DNA of 64,000 bases, from NCBI GenBank assembly GCA_031472005.1, contig PZJY01000008.1, forward strand, positions 2,480,001-2,544,000, written 5' to 3'. This stretch comes from Tetracladium setigerum (taxonomy: Eukaryota > Ascomycota > Leotiomycetes > Helotiales). Made by a program: the position numbers and the translations under genes. Shown here in pieces: positions 11,510-23,566 of this stretch; the first letter of the stretch is position 1, and each line of letters starts with the position of its first letter. The notes under the pieces are model-generated. The model worked only from the letters and a program-made list of their open reading frames with translations. It did not search any database and was not told the origin of the DNA.

Positions 11510-13687
11510 TTACGATTCGTCATGACTATGACCATTACCATTCTCATGGTGATGGACAGTCGTTCCACCGCTACGAGTTGAGAAAAGTCGGCGCGTTGTT
11601 ATTTTGCTCTCGCCATGACTTGCAGCGGAAGCGCGGTAGTGTGAAGCTGAGCTTTCCTCGAAGCGCTCCAATTCACGGCATTTCTCCTCATACTTGCTGA
11701 TGTGCTCGTCACGCTCCCTATCAGCAGTGTTACGGGCAGCGATAGCATGCTCCTTTTGGTCTCTAGCCTCACGGAGCAGCGTGCGCAGGTTCTGAATCTC
11801 GAATTCGAGCTCGCTGCTGCCTCCCTCATAAGTCGTTATCTCCTCAGTCACTTCCTCGAGCTCAGCACGAGTCTTTTCGAGATCACCTCTGACGCGATCT
11901 CGAGATTCGGTGATGGAACGAATCTCAGCCTGGAAGATAACAATCTTCTCTTTCAATTCTAAAATCTCGATATGCATCCCGCTGTGCTTGTGATGGGCGT
12001 CATCTCGCTCGATGGTGACAGACTTGATTCGGTCTGTTAGACTGCAGATCTCTGAGCGGAGCTCCGATAGTGTCGATTCGTGTCTGCGAAGATTCTCCTC
12101 GAGGACGATAATTCGGCGATGGCTGTCGTGCGATTTGCGTTCAGCTGAACTGACACTATCTCTGAGATCATCGCGCTCGATGACCACCAGACGGTGCTGC
12201 TCGCGGGTGCGCTCGACTATCTCTGTGACTTCGCTACGCTCAAGTTCCACGGTACGAAGATTGTCTTTGACGGAGAGAAGTTCTCGCTTGAGGTGGTCAT
12301 ACTTCAACGATAGCTCGGAATTACGATCCTCGGATACACTGTAGCTGGCTGAGATGGTCTTGTTCTCGCGGCGGACGTGCTCCACAATTGAAGTAAGCTC
12401 ATCACGCTCCAGTTCGATAGTTCTGATAGTTTCTTTGAGCTTGGGGAACTCTCGGTGAAGCCGGTCGGACTTCTCGGTAACCTCAATCAATTCCTTGGTG
12501 GACTCTTCGATTCTGGTCTTTGACTTTCTAACATCTTCTTTGAGACGCTCAACCTCAAGAAGCTGTTCAGAACGCTCCAAATCAGACATCTTGAGGCGGT
12601 CTGCGAGGGACAGCACTTCCCTGTGAGAAGCCTCATACTTGGTGGTAATGTCGGTGACTCGGCTGGTAATCTCAGTCCGCTCACGATTAACTTTGAAAAG
12701 TTCTCTTTGAAGCCTGTCCACTTCGTCTTTTGCACTGTGGCGTTCAGTCTCAGCAGTAGCAAGAGCAAGAGTCAGAGCCTCATGCTCAGATCTGACTCGC
12801 TCCAAGTCTACTCAAACAGTTAGCATATGAGTCTTGAGCAAGAAGTCACTAGCTAGGAATTGGCCACGAGTATGAACAATCGGTGGCAAACGACCCAGAA
12901 AACTTGAAGCCATGCTCAGAAAACCATATCGGGTTGAAAATAAATGATAGGGATTCACATACCTGTGTGGTGTCGGGTAACTGTTTCCCGGCTGTCGGCT
13001 AACTCGCGGCGAACATGTCCAAGTTCGTGATCACGGTCTGCAACCTTTTTCTTCTCGGCTGAGATTCCAGCGATGGCAACAGACAAATCAAGGAGAAGCT
13101 TCTCGATCTTTTTTTTGCCATCGACGTGTTCGTCATGGTGGCGATGATGCTCGGTGTCCCGACGTTCTAACTCGGAAGTGATCTCAGTCACTGAGTCCAG
13201 CAACTCTTGTCTCTCTTCCGCCCAAGACTCCCGCTCAGCGATGAGCTTGGTCCATACTTCCTTCAAAGATGATGCCTCTCGAGACGCACTCGCCATAAGC
13301 TCCATCAAGGAAAAAAATTTACTTCTATTTGGTGTTAGCACAAATTGCCACAACTCAGAGTCCGCTTGATGGAATCGCCATTGAATGCTTTACATGTAGG
13401 GTTAAAATAGAAAGAGAGAAATAGAAAGAGACTTACTCTGCAGACGCGGTAAACTCGCTCGACATCTTGCTGCGATGGGTGGCAAGGATTGAGCTCGAGC
13501 GACGAACCGACCGACTGAATTGACGAGAAGTTCGTCCTCCAATTACCGAACGTGAATCTGAGATATCATGGTGTCTCTTAGACTTAACAGCCAAAGGCGA
13601 GCCAGCCTCCGACAAGAAGTCACGAGCTTCAAGCTTCATTAGAGCGAGTCTCTCTGCTGTCAACTCGGGGTTGAATGTGTCGTCCAT
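11510..13687 (-). CDS. Long coiled-coil protein of unknown function
   Basis: On the minus strand the exons are 13437-13687, 12963-13324 and 11510-12807, giving 636 aa. The first ~85 residues are basic and Ser/Arg-rich (SRQFSRSVRRSSS). From there almost to the end the protein is charged heptad repeat, predicted as one long coiled coil. A short motif of the type [L/I]ER[D/S][E/D] recurs at offsets that are multiples of seven (21, 35, 56, 56, 21, 56, 35 and 63 residues). The C-terminus is Ser/His-rich (VHHHENGNGHSHDES) and not helical. I see no enzyme domain, signal peptide or membrane segment. A structural or scaffold role is the natural guess, but I do not recognise a named family. It separates ADH/BVMO from the rest of the accessory block. 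Confidence 0.75.
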
Positions 13688-16600
13688 TGTATCGATTTGG
13701 ACTGAGTACTTGGTGTTTACAAAAATAAAGAGAAAGGTAGATGGGTTCCTATCAATTACTCGTAGGACAAAGTGCGTTGAATTTATGTAAAAGATTGTGA
13801 AGATAGCTTTAGGTTTGTGAAAATGATTATTCCTTCCAAAAGGTATAAAACAGGGATCAGCAACATATTATACTATTTCGAGGATTCACTAAACGAAGTC
13901 AAGATCCTATTGCTAGTCAAAAGTGAATCTGTGTAAGGACTAGTTCATTATTCTGGGTTTACTGGCTGAATCTGAGGTCTGATAGACTCGCTTATATTGT
14001 TTGTTGCACCATAAGGTATCCAGAAATCATAAGCTTTTGTCAATAATAATCCTCTTGGGCTCATCTGCCCCTGATTGGTACATCAAGCGAGACACTGCCT
14101 GACATCTATCGTCGATCTTTGGGTAATGCAGTTGCAGCGGACGCATTTTGTGCAGTGCACTCGCAGCCAAACCAGTCAACTGGGAGGGCTGGGCCAATGA
14201 GCGCTGATGTTGATCATGACAGCATTCGATTGATCGCGCTGCCTGCTTAAGCGAAAATGTAAAATACAAAATCTACTCGAATATTATACCATATTAGCGG
14301 AAAGATTGTGCAGCTGAGAAGAAGGTTGCGAATCGTTCCGAAAACTGTGTGCAGAGTTTGGTTCGGGATCGATCCGAATAGAGCCTCCGCTTGGGAATTG
14401 TCCATCACCTGAGACTAGACGTCGGGTAATTTGTAGTCTCCTCTTTAACGTTACCTATCTCTCTCCAATTCCACATTTCCTTGGGTTTTAGTTCAGCTAA
14501 AATCTGCATATCAACTAGCCATGATAATGATGATGATGATTGTATATAACGTCCGCGGTGATACACTAGTAGTGAACCTGCATTGACTTCCCGTATGGTA
14601 TTTGGACTTGCCTAGCTAGGGTCTCATGTCTATGTACAAGTGTCCATATCCTGCCTTTAGTGGCAACGAATTCAGGCCCAGTCTAGCAGGGGCGTCTGTT
14701 TCTCTTCACCGGTCACGTCCAAGTGGGACTGTACGCCAGTGATGTATCACTAGCCATTACGTGGCATATGGCATATAAACCCAAATTGTCTCACCTGAAA
14801 TCTTCAAATATTAACTCACAATCAGACTAGAAAATCCCAAGATATAAAAAATACAATGTTATAAATGACACAACGTTATGGATAGCATACCCCGGAGTTG
14901 TTGAGTTGCCACAAGATATGGTAGAAGAATCTCACCAGCATATCATTCGTTCTGTACTCTTTCAATTGTCTGAAGTCTTAGTGATTCAAGCAGGTTGACA
15001 TCATAGGACTAGAAATGTGATATGCGATCTGGTCCAGAAGATCTAGGATTATGAACAGTTCTTCTAAATGGCAAATGCATGTTGACGTCTACAGCACCTC
15101 GGTATTGCTGATCAGCTAGTGATGTCTATCCATCTTATGGGGTATATATTAGCCTCTTCGTCACAAGCACAAAATTCAATAGTAAAACTCTAATCATTTT
15201 GATCGTTCATAAAGTGTGTACATTTCACTCTGCAGGCTAATGCATCTGTCAGCACTCAGCTGGACGCAGGAGTAGGTGGAATTTTGTGGTCCTTTCTGTG
15301 GGAATAAATTATCTGCCACACTCCTCCACAAAGAACACACCGTATGAATGTCGAAGATCTTGTGGAAGGCATATAATTGCAAATTGAGAATATCTATTGT
15401 ATTTGGAGACAAAGACATCTCCGAATCATTTTGCCTAGTGAGGGTTTCCCAACAGAATCTGACTAGTGTTGAGCGTTGGGAAAAAAGCAGCGAAGGCAAC
15501 GCTCTTATTCTGGACGTAACTCAGTAAGCCTTCTCCTTCTCTCGGAACAGACAAGAAAAATCGGTTACATTAAAACAAGTACGTAACCCAATGTTCTGCA
15601 GGTTTGCGATATACGAGCAACAGCTCGAGACATGCAAGGCCACTCCTTTTTTCCCGCATGGTCTTCGGTGTGTAATTTTTCTTATATATCTACAAACCCA
15701 GGTGAATTGAACATAGCACTCGAATTAAAATATTAAAAGGTTGAAAGAGATCGCTTCGTGAGCAACAAAATGAAGGAGTTTGTTGGGAAGCCAGTTCACT
15801 ATTTCCATACTGCCTCTGGCCACCGTCCTCGCTCAGCCGCATTGGTACGGTGGTCATCTGACCATCGTAACTAGACAGTATAGCCCGGACCTCTCCCTAC
15901 CTTAGAATAGCTAGACATAAATGTATCCAGAGACTTGCCTTTGGTCAGCCCCGTCTTCGTCGTGCTCTCTCACACTACTCTACGTCATATCATACAAGTA
16001 TGCTTAACAGAGTTGATCAAGTGAAAGAGAAAAGAGTGTGTTTTTTTTATTTCGAGTTAAAGCAGAATCCTACTTCTCTTCAGCCTTTTAGATAGGTTAT
16101 CTTGGAGTTTGAGCCTTGATTTGAAGAGGGAGAACTTGATGCCATGATTTCCTTCCTGGTCCTCATTCTCCTCATTTACGTCGCCCCGTGCCCGTGATCA
16201 AAACTGTCTTGTACAGATGTAGCTTGGCTCATAGTGTTGACCAATCTACTTCCTGCTAAGCATAAAACTGGTTGAAATTTTGCTCTTATATTATATTTGA
16301 ATTGAAACAGATCTATGAAAGTTCAAAAAGGAATGGATAGGCTATCCTCGCCTCTATAGTGAGACATTGGTTGAAACACCACTCTTCCTAGCCCTTTCAG
16401 AACTTCAACGTATTGAGCAGCATGTGAAAGCGGTAGTTGATATTGAAAAGGTTGGAAAGTAGCATAAATTTTGCTATTGCTAGTAAGATTTCTAGCAACC
16501 CGGGAAGGTGTAGGAGAGTCTTGATTACAAGTAGGCGGGAAGAAGGCTGGGAAGAATACTGCCATGGGTCTTCAGCTGGCACGAGTCAGGGCAGGATTGC

Positions 16601-16738
16601 GGGTCTTGGCCCGCGATCTGCAATACAAGTCGAAGCTTAAGTAAACAAAACGGGATCTCAAGTTCGGGGTCAGAATCTAACAATAAAGCAAGGATAAGCA
16701 ATTGCTTTTTTGACAAAAATTCCATTATCCAATTTCCT
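13688..16738. other. 3-kb gene-poor stretch
   Basis: Only short ORFs (80-101 codons) without family resemblance on either strand. AT-rich, with a small GAT repeat near 14526-14540. It must contain the promoters of the coiled-coil gene (left) and the Zn2Cys6 regulator (right; a CGAGTCAGG lies near 16582-16590). I see no transposon ends or long repeats. Confidence 0.45.
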
Positions 16739-18655
16739 ATGTCCACAATGTCTAGCTCCACTGATCTTGAAGCCAACTTGGGTGGACTTGGCGACATTGT
16801 ACAATACCTTGAAACCTCTAAAACACTTCCAGATATCCAAATAATGGATTCCACTGGTCAATCTTCAGTCCTGAAAAATCGAAAACACGGCCTAAGGAGA
16901 AGCGGACGAAGATCAAAGAAGGCCTGCACAAGCTGCAGATCAAGAAAAGTTCGATGCAACGTTATTGCACATGGCATTCCTTGTTCAAATTGTCAACACG
17001 ATGAAGTCGAATGTAAAATTCCTCCCAAACCAAGGTCAGGAACCCAATCACAAATAAATTATTATTCTTTATATTCTCTAAGATTGACTCTATACTAGGC
17101 CAATATTCCCAACGACAGTAGCTGGATCACAAATCTCAAACGCAAGTCCAGATGATCTTGAGGAGAATGATACTGGGACTGGTTTGCGGCTTAAACCGCA
17201 AGAGATACAACAGCATAGATCGGACTATGGTTCCATATCTCACGCGCAGCAATCTTTACCACTGTTGGGTGTGACATCGTCAAGGACCATATCATGGATA
17301 CAATCACCCCTCGCCTCCGGAATTGATCCGGTTAATTCTACTCATTCCGACTTCTCTCTGTCCGAGATATTCGCCCCTTTCCCGGCTCACATTGGCGCAA
17401 GAGAATTCATTTATTTGAAATCACATGATGCATTCACCTTGCCCGGTGAGGAGTTCCAAGTTGAACTGTTGAAAGCATACATCGAGTTTGCGCATGGAAC
17501 TTTGCCAGTTCTTGACTTGGCCGATTTCCTCATTGTTGTCAAATTTGGAGCAAAGAACTATCAAAATACCACCTGGAATCACTCTCCGACTCATCAAATT
17601 AGTCTGTTATTATTCCAAGCGGTGATGTTTGCTGCTGTTGGGTATGTGAGCACTCGCGCTTTGAAAGAGGCAGGATTTGAAAATCGACAGAATGCGAAAA
17701 AAGTATTTTTCAACAGAGTCAAAGTAAGATTCTAAACAACTCAATCTTTTAAGTAGTTACTAAAAAATTCCTACAGCTCCTCTACAATTTCGACATTTGC
17801 ACAGATCGTCTTATGACGGTGCAATCTCTTCTTCTCATGACGCTCTGTCCCTCGAATAGAACGTCCAGCGAAATAATTAAAGATGCTGGCCATTTCCTAG
17901 GTCTTGCCATTTCGCTCGCATATGTTCTGGGTTTAAATCGGGACATTCAAGATCCAGCTCGCAACTCTAGACAAAAACGTCTGGAGAGACGAATATGGTG
18001 GATTGCCTTCATACGGGATCGGACACTATCTTTGAGGTCTAGCTTTGGCCAACGAAGACGAGTTCAAATTGCGAAAGAAGACTCTCACATCGAAATCCTC
18101 AGTCTGCAGGATTTTGATCTTGAGGAGAACGCCGCCAAGTATGAGGGGATTGATGAGTTAAGGATGAGGGTAATCGCGATAGATTGTGTGGAGAAAGCAA
18201 TGATGTGTTGGTGCAGTAATGAGGATGTAATCTTCAGATGCTCTAACAAGAGCCTAAAAGAATCTTCATTCTCTTTGCCACTTTACCAAGGTCTTGGAGA
18301 ATTTAGGTCTGGATCAATGCTCGATCAACTTGATGGAAATATAGACAATCCATCTAGAGGGGAGCTGCAGTTGGTATTACAAACCGGCCCTTACTCAGAA
18401 TACGGAACTCCTGATCAAGAAACCGTGGAACCCCTGCTGCAAATGAATCTGGATCAGCAAGAGCTACCGAGGCCGTCGTCTAATGTGGACGTTATCAGTG
18501 ATTATGATGACTATGTCGAATACCTACAGGAATTGCTGGATGAGGACAACGAGAATGCGACGGATTTGACAGTTTCGGATAACCCAAGCTGGGAAGAAGC
18601 AAATTTTGCAGTTGGTTTTAATTATGATGAAGAAAGATTTCAGATTCTCGCATAG
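16739..18655 (+). CDS. Zn2Cys6 transcription factor
   Basis: Exons are 16739-17034, 17099-17723 and 17777-18655, giving 599 aa. The N-terminal zinc cluster spans roughly residues 61-90 with spacing C-x2-C-x6-C-x8-C-x2-C-x6-C, starting ACTSCRSRKVRC. It is preceded by basic RRSGRRSKK, a likely nuclear signal. The middle region (LLKAYIEFAHGTLPVLD, QAVMFAAVGYVS, ERRIWWIAFIRDR) matches the fungal-specific transcription factor domain found in cutinase-regulator-like proteins. The C-terminal ~100 residues are acidic, a likely activation region. Its place at the edge of the accessory block, 627 bp before a co-oriented transporter, suggests it is a pathway regulator. This is inference from position. 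Confidence 0.85.
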
Positions 18656-19281
18656 CTTGTTCGTCTTAATTAAAAACAAATCAAAAGATTGTTTGCTTAA
18701 TGTTGCCCCGCCTTAACTTCAAACTTGAATGATTCGCGTTTGTCTATATTTCTGGCCAACTCATTTGCTCTAGCTGAATATCCGTGCAGGTTGAAAATTG
18801 GTATCTGTACTTGTCTCTTCCAAAGTCGCAATGGCTTTGTGGTGAACTTGGATCTGTATCTTGCAACTTTCCCGCTAAGATCGTCATCTCTCACCCCACT
18901 CCACTTTATGGTTGAGGATCACCCTCATTCCCATTCACCCCCATTCTCCATGAGCTTCTTGATATTTGGTTTAAGTTCACTGTTGCCAAGCCTTTTCCAA
19001 AATAGCGTATTCTCGATTGACAAAGATATGATCGGTTAGTCCGTACGGCATTTTATTCCCGCAGATTTGTTTGTATTGCATTCGGCATTCCTGGAATGAA
19101 GAGTCAGGTCACTGAGGGCTGCCATGCGTCAGGTCCATGGCGGGGACCCCAGATTTCCCATTTGATGTTGCTGGGTAACTGGGTTTATAAAGGTGGTTTG
19201 GTGTTCCAATGCTTTGTTTGAATCACCTTCAAATAATTTAGCATATTGTTCACTCTCAACACGTTTTAAACAACAAACACT
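18656..19281. other. Intergenic upstream of Dal5-type transporter
   Basis: No gene. It carries GAGTCAGGTC near 19101, resembling but not matching the TGANTCATG set, and a TATAAA-like stretch near 19185. Confidence 0.4.
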
Positions 19282-21040
19282 ATGGCAGCTACATCTTTGA
19301 AAGAAGAAAAGAACAACTTAGACAATGGAGAGCTGGAGATGTCCAGCGATGATGCATCTCCCGCTATTGTTTACGATGATGGAGAAACTAAGAAAATATT
19401 GCGAAAAGTTGACAAACGTCTCCTACCCGTGCTTGCTTTGCTTTACCTCCTGTCATTCCTTGACAGAGGCAACAGTAAGTAATTATATCAGAAGAGCTTC
19501 CAAGACCAAGATTAATAGATCTACAGTTGGGAATGCTAGAACTTTAGGAATGCAACGGACTTAGGCCTCAGCAACACGCAGTGGAATATGTGCCTGACAA
19601 TATTTTTCTTTCCATACGCCGCATTTGAAGTTCCAAGCAATGTTGTCATCAAATTGCTTCGACCCAGCATCTGGTTAACAATCCTCATAATTTCATGGGG
19701 TACAGTCTTGACTATAATGACTGTCGTGAAGAATTATGAGGGTTTGCTTGCAGCAAGATTTTTCTTAGGGGTTACAGAGGCATGTCCACCCCATTCCGTG
19801 CGAAAGTTTGCGTCTAACTGCTATAAAGGCTGGATTCTTTCCTGCAGCTACGTATCTTCTCACATGTTGGTACTGCAGACACGAATTACAATCGAGACTC
19901 GCAATTTTCTTCTCCGCTGGATCAATGGCGGGAGCATTTTCCGGATTGCTAGCCTACGCCATTGCAAAAATGGATGGCGTTGGAGGTTTGGCTGGCTGGC
20001 GATGGCAAGTAGCGGCCGTTATCTACAGTTAAATAACTAGCTAACTCAACAAAGGATTATGTTGCTGGAGGGACTTCTCACCGTCATGGTTGGGTTAGCA
20101 TGCCCATTCCTATTACCGAACGGGCCATCAACCGCAAGGTTTCTTTCTCAAGACGAAAAGAATTACCTGACTCAACGTCTAAAAGAGGACAGCGGATCTA
20201 CGGGGGAAGTTCAAACAGGAGAGGAGTTCCAAATGCGGTATCTCATGGCCGCTTTGACCGACTGGAAAATATATCTTTCCGTCCTTATTTACTGGGGAAA
20301 CTCAATCTGCACTTATGGGTATGTAAATCCTAAAGATAGAGCAACCATAATCCAGACGGCAGAATCTAACGTGGATCTAGATTCATCTTCACACTGCCCA
20401 CGGTCATCAAACAATTAGGATATAGCGCATCTGACGCACAACTTCTCACCATTCCCGTTTACGCCTTTGCACTCTTTGTAACAGTTTTGGCAGCCTTTTT
20501 GTCTGATAAATACAAATGCCGATCCAATTTCATCATCTACCCATTTATGGTCGCTGCAATTGGATATATCGGACTCCTAGCGCTGCCAAAACCCGGTTGG
20601 CCCGGTGCGACATACGGGATGCTGTTCGTCGTCGCCGGTGGGCTCTATCCAACAATCTGTGGTGTGATTTCATGGAATGGTATGCCTGACCCCCCAGACT
20701 GTGATATTGTGCTAATATCAAATTCTTAGCAAACAATCTCGCCGGTTCTTGGAAAAGGTCAATCGGAATGGCCATTCAGATCTCCATTGGAAATTTGGGT
20801 GGCGCAATTGGTTCCAATATATATCTAGGCAAAGAAGCCCCTCATTACTGGACGGGATATGGATTTTCTTTGGGTATCATAATTGTTGCGTTGTGTTCAG
20901 CAATCGTTCTCAGGTTCAATCTGAATCGGATTAACAAAAAACGAGACTTGATGGTTCCGGACGAAATACATGCAAAGTACAGCCATCAAGAGCTGCTGGA
21001 AATGGGAGATTACAGTCCATTCTTCCGATACACCCTTTAG
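19282..21040 (+). CDS. MFS transporter, allantoate/anion (Dal5) type, frame interrupted
   Basis: Exons are 19282-19474, 19527-19779, 19829-20004, 20055-20318, 20381-20679 and 20730-21040. With one restored base these encode 498 aa, a full-length Dal5-family anion:cation symporter (family motifs DRGN-IGNAR, AARFFLGVTEAG, GWRW, GNLGGAIG). It is an expected plasma-membrane uptake carrier for small organic acids or related compounds. Two features are odd. First, exon 2 lacks one base after the codons for GMQ (around 19556-19558), giving a TAG at 19562. Using that TAG as the splice acceptor (exon 2 from 19565) restores the frame but removes the conserved IGNAR segment. Second, two introns (19780-19828 and 20005-20054) begin with GC (GCATGT, GCAAGT) instead of GT; both are supported by exact joining of conserved residues and CTAAC branch points. 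Confidence 0.75.
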
Positions 21041-21449
21041 CTACTCAAACAACACTACCTCTCAAATCCGTACCACGAATTTCCTTTTTCCTTAGAAATA
21101 TTACATGTGGCGACCATTTGAATAGCCACCGTGCAGTGCTACCGTATTGGAATGATGATACTATTCAGGGGAAAGTACAGATACGCAGAGAACTATGAGC
21201 AGACTAGCATGATCAGATATTCTCAGTAGCAGTACATCACAGATCACTGAATTTCTAACAATGGGGGACTTCCAAACCAAATTCCCAATAGAGTGTTCAC
21301 TCAAGACTTTATTTCTGACTTCACTCGAGTTTCCAGTACAGTAGATTGATTGAGGCCTCAAAATTACATCCATAAATCATTCTTGCTTTATTATATGTTC
21401 GACATGGGCAGACCCCTCCTATTCCCTCTCGTAATCCAGCCAACAACCA
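21041..21449. other. Intergenic between convergent genes
   Basis: About 400 bp between the ends of the transporter and SDR1. Nothing recognised. Confidence 0.5.
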
Positions 21450-22291
21450 TCACTTTCCAATTGAGTCAACAACAGGCCCCTCAAGGGTTCGCCTGACGTT
21501 CGGATCATTGTAATCAGCCGGGGCAATAAAATAATGATTCGTTGGTGCAGCTTCAATAATCTTTCCTTCCATCTCAACATCAAACAGCATCAACTCCACG
21601 ATCTTCACAATTTGCGACAACTCAATCCACTCATTGTCGAAAGCATCCCACTCCCTATTCTCGAAGAGGTTGGTTCTCACATTCCCGGGACAGAGAACAT
21701 TGACCCTTATGCCGTCATTTTGGAAGAAGTGCTTTGAAATTGCTTTTCCAAAACCGATAACTCCGTGCTTCGCAGCAGTATAGATTGGACAAAATCGCAC
21801 CGGGTAGATTCCAGCAATGCTGGCGTTGAGAATGAGGCAGGACTTTTCTTCCTTGGTCAAGCGGAAGTAGTGAAGTGCAAGATGAGCAGTGTTGATAACA
21901 GATTTGAGATCGATGTCGATGATGAAATCCAACTCTTTTGGCGGCCCAGAAATATCGTTTTGAGCAGCATAGAAGTTCTGTCGCTCACCCACTCCTGCGT
22001 TGGCAAATACAAAATTGATTTTGCCGTACGTCTTAAACGTCTCTTGAAAAGTTAAAGACAAAGAAGCGTAGTCATTGACGTCTGTTTTGAAAAAGATTCC
22101 CTGGATATCGGAGGCAGCCTTTTCTCCCGCAATGTTGTTCAAATCAGCAACAACAACTTTCCAGCCTTTTAGTGCAAGAGAGGTGGCAACTGCTAGGCCC
22201 ATTCCAGATGCTTCGTGGTTGTTAACTTCTGCAACTTCACAAGAATGAAGATTTACCCACCTCCACCCGTTATCAAAGCTACTTGGGACAT
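21450..22291 (-). CDS. Short-chain dehydrogenase/reductase (SDR1)
   Basis: On the minus strand exon 1 is 22261-22291 (MSQVALITGG) and exon 2 is 21450-22210, giving 263 aa, the classical SDR length. The cofactor motif TGGASGMG forms exactly across the intron, which fixes the short first exon. VADLNN after strand beta-2 has an Asp and suggests NAD(H) preference. NAGVG, a catalytic Ser in LILNASIAG and YTAAK complete the active site. It resembles 15-hydroxyprostaglandin-dehydrogenase-like fungal SDRs and should interconvert an alcohol and a ketone. It is transcribed away from the EthD gene over a shared 715-bp promoter that carries two TGATTCATG copies. Confidence 0.87.
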
Positions 22292-23006
22292 TTTCAACTA
22301 TTCGCGATCGTGAGGTTGTTCAGTTTTTTCAAGGAGTCACTGCTGAGGATTGCAATATCTTTCAGAATGGAAATATGTTCATAAGACAAATGCATTTGTC
22401 ATTGGCTAGTTGAGTAAGTATCTAAAAGGTTCATATTCAAGACTTTGCAGTTCCGATAAACCCCAGTTTACCCCGGATTACCTGCTTCAGATGCGTTAAT
22501 CGACGTCTTGGAAACTCGCTTAATCCAAGAATGCTGTGAAGAAAAACGAGCCTCAGAATTACAATGGAGGGCATGACTCCGCAGCGTTGGTGACCCTGAT
22601 TCATGGCCCTGATTCATGGCCTTTCCATGAGTGTTGGCGGAACTGGGGAGTGGTCATGAGTAGGTCGTGGCCCTAGAGGAAAGCAAGAAAGTGTGAAGAA
22701 TGTATGGCTTGATCCATTGGCTTGGCGATGCAATGAATGGCGGGGGCGGGGTACAGTACAGAATCACGGCATAGGCATGATCAGGGAGGGACGTTCAGAT
22801 CAAAGTTATTACAGACCACTAGGATTGTAAGATTACTATTAGGCATTGCAAATTTTAGCTACATCCTTCCTCGTTTCCAAACCATCATGACCATAATTGA
22901 ACAATCTAAAGAACAGCACAATACTCCTCAGCTCGACCACCTCGCTTCCAGTATTGCAAAGTCTTTCCAACCCTAAACAACCCCCATTTCGCTTGCCACC
23001 TCCACC
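22292..23006. other. Bidirectional promoter, SDR1 / EthD
   Basis: The only space between two divergent starts. It contains the tandem TGATTCATG pair (separate entry) plus one-mismatch relatives CATGACTCC (22572) and CATGAGT (22656). The small ORF at 22737-22976 is not convincing. Confidence 0.55.
22597..22618. promoter_or_regulatory. Two TGATTCATG elements in a 13-bp tandem repeat
   Basis: CCCTGATTCATGG occurs twice head to tail, so that the TGATTCATG cores lie at 22597-22605 and 22610-22618, about 310 bp from the SDR1 start and 390 bp from the EthD start. Tandem spacing of about 1.2 helical turns could allow cooperative binding. Confidence 0.5.
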
Positions 23007-23566
23007 ATGACTTGGAATAAAATCGATCATCAATTCACGCACGAACAACTGAATTACGAGTCCAAGCCAAATATCCAGCCATGTATCAAAGTCTCGGTTT
23101 TCTTCAAGAAGATAGATTCTATCGACTATGACACCTTCTTTGGTCACTGGCAAACCGTTCATGCCGACCTGGCTGTTGCTACTGCTGCGTTTAAAGATAA
23201 CATCGTTCGATACGTCCAAGTGAGTGTTTCCAAGAACGCTGATCTTTGATCTGCTCTCCGAATCCTTCTTTTCATTCTGGAGTCGTTAGTAAATCTCAAT
23301 TTTAGCACCATCAAACACCCGAAATGAAGGAGAGAGCACGGAGTTTGGGAGAAAATGTGCTAGAGTATGATGGATGCGCACAGCTTTGGGTTCGAACATG
23401 GGAAGATTGGTTGGGGTTTTACAATAGTAAAGAATATGCTGCAGCTCTGAGTGAAGATTGTGACCGGTTCATGGTACTACCAATGACTTATATGGTTGGG
23501 TACGAGAATCTTGTTGTTGGGGACGCATCCAGAGCGCTTGGAGGCACAGATGGAATATCTAAATGA
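23007..23566 (+). CDS. EthD-domain protein
   Basis: Exons are 23007-23219 and 23306-23566, giving 157 aa. The fold signature of the dimeric alpha/beta-barrel EthD family is visible: KVSVFFKKID, then DTFFGHWQTVHADL near residues 43-56, and at the C-terminus DWLGFYNSKEY with MVLPMTYMVGYENLV. EthD-domain proteins in fungi include small dehydratases/decarboxylases of secondary metabolism and helper proteins of degradation operons; which applies here cannot be read from sequence. There is no signal peptide, so it is probably cytosolic. The ATG context (CCACCATGAC) supports the start. It shares its promoter with SDR1, and a joint step is likely but unproven. Confidence 0.8.

Noticed and set aside
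15194..15499. 101-codon minus-strand ORF in the gene-poor stretch
   Set aside because: No homology signal that I recognise, no good start context and no flanking splice pattern. Not enough to call a gene.
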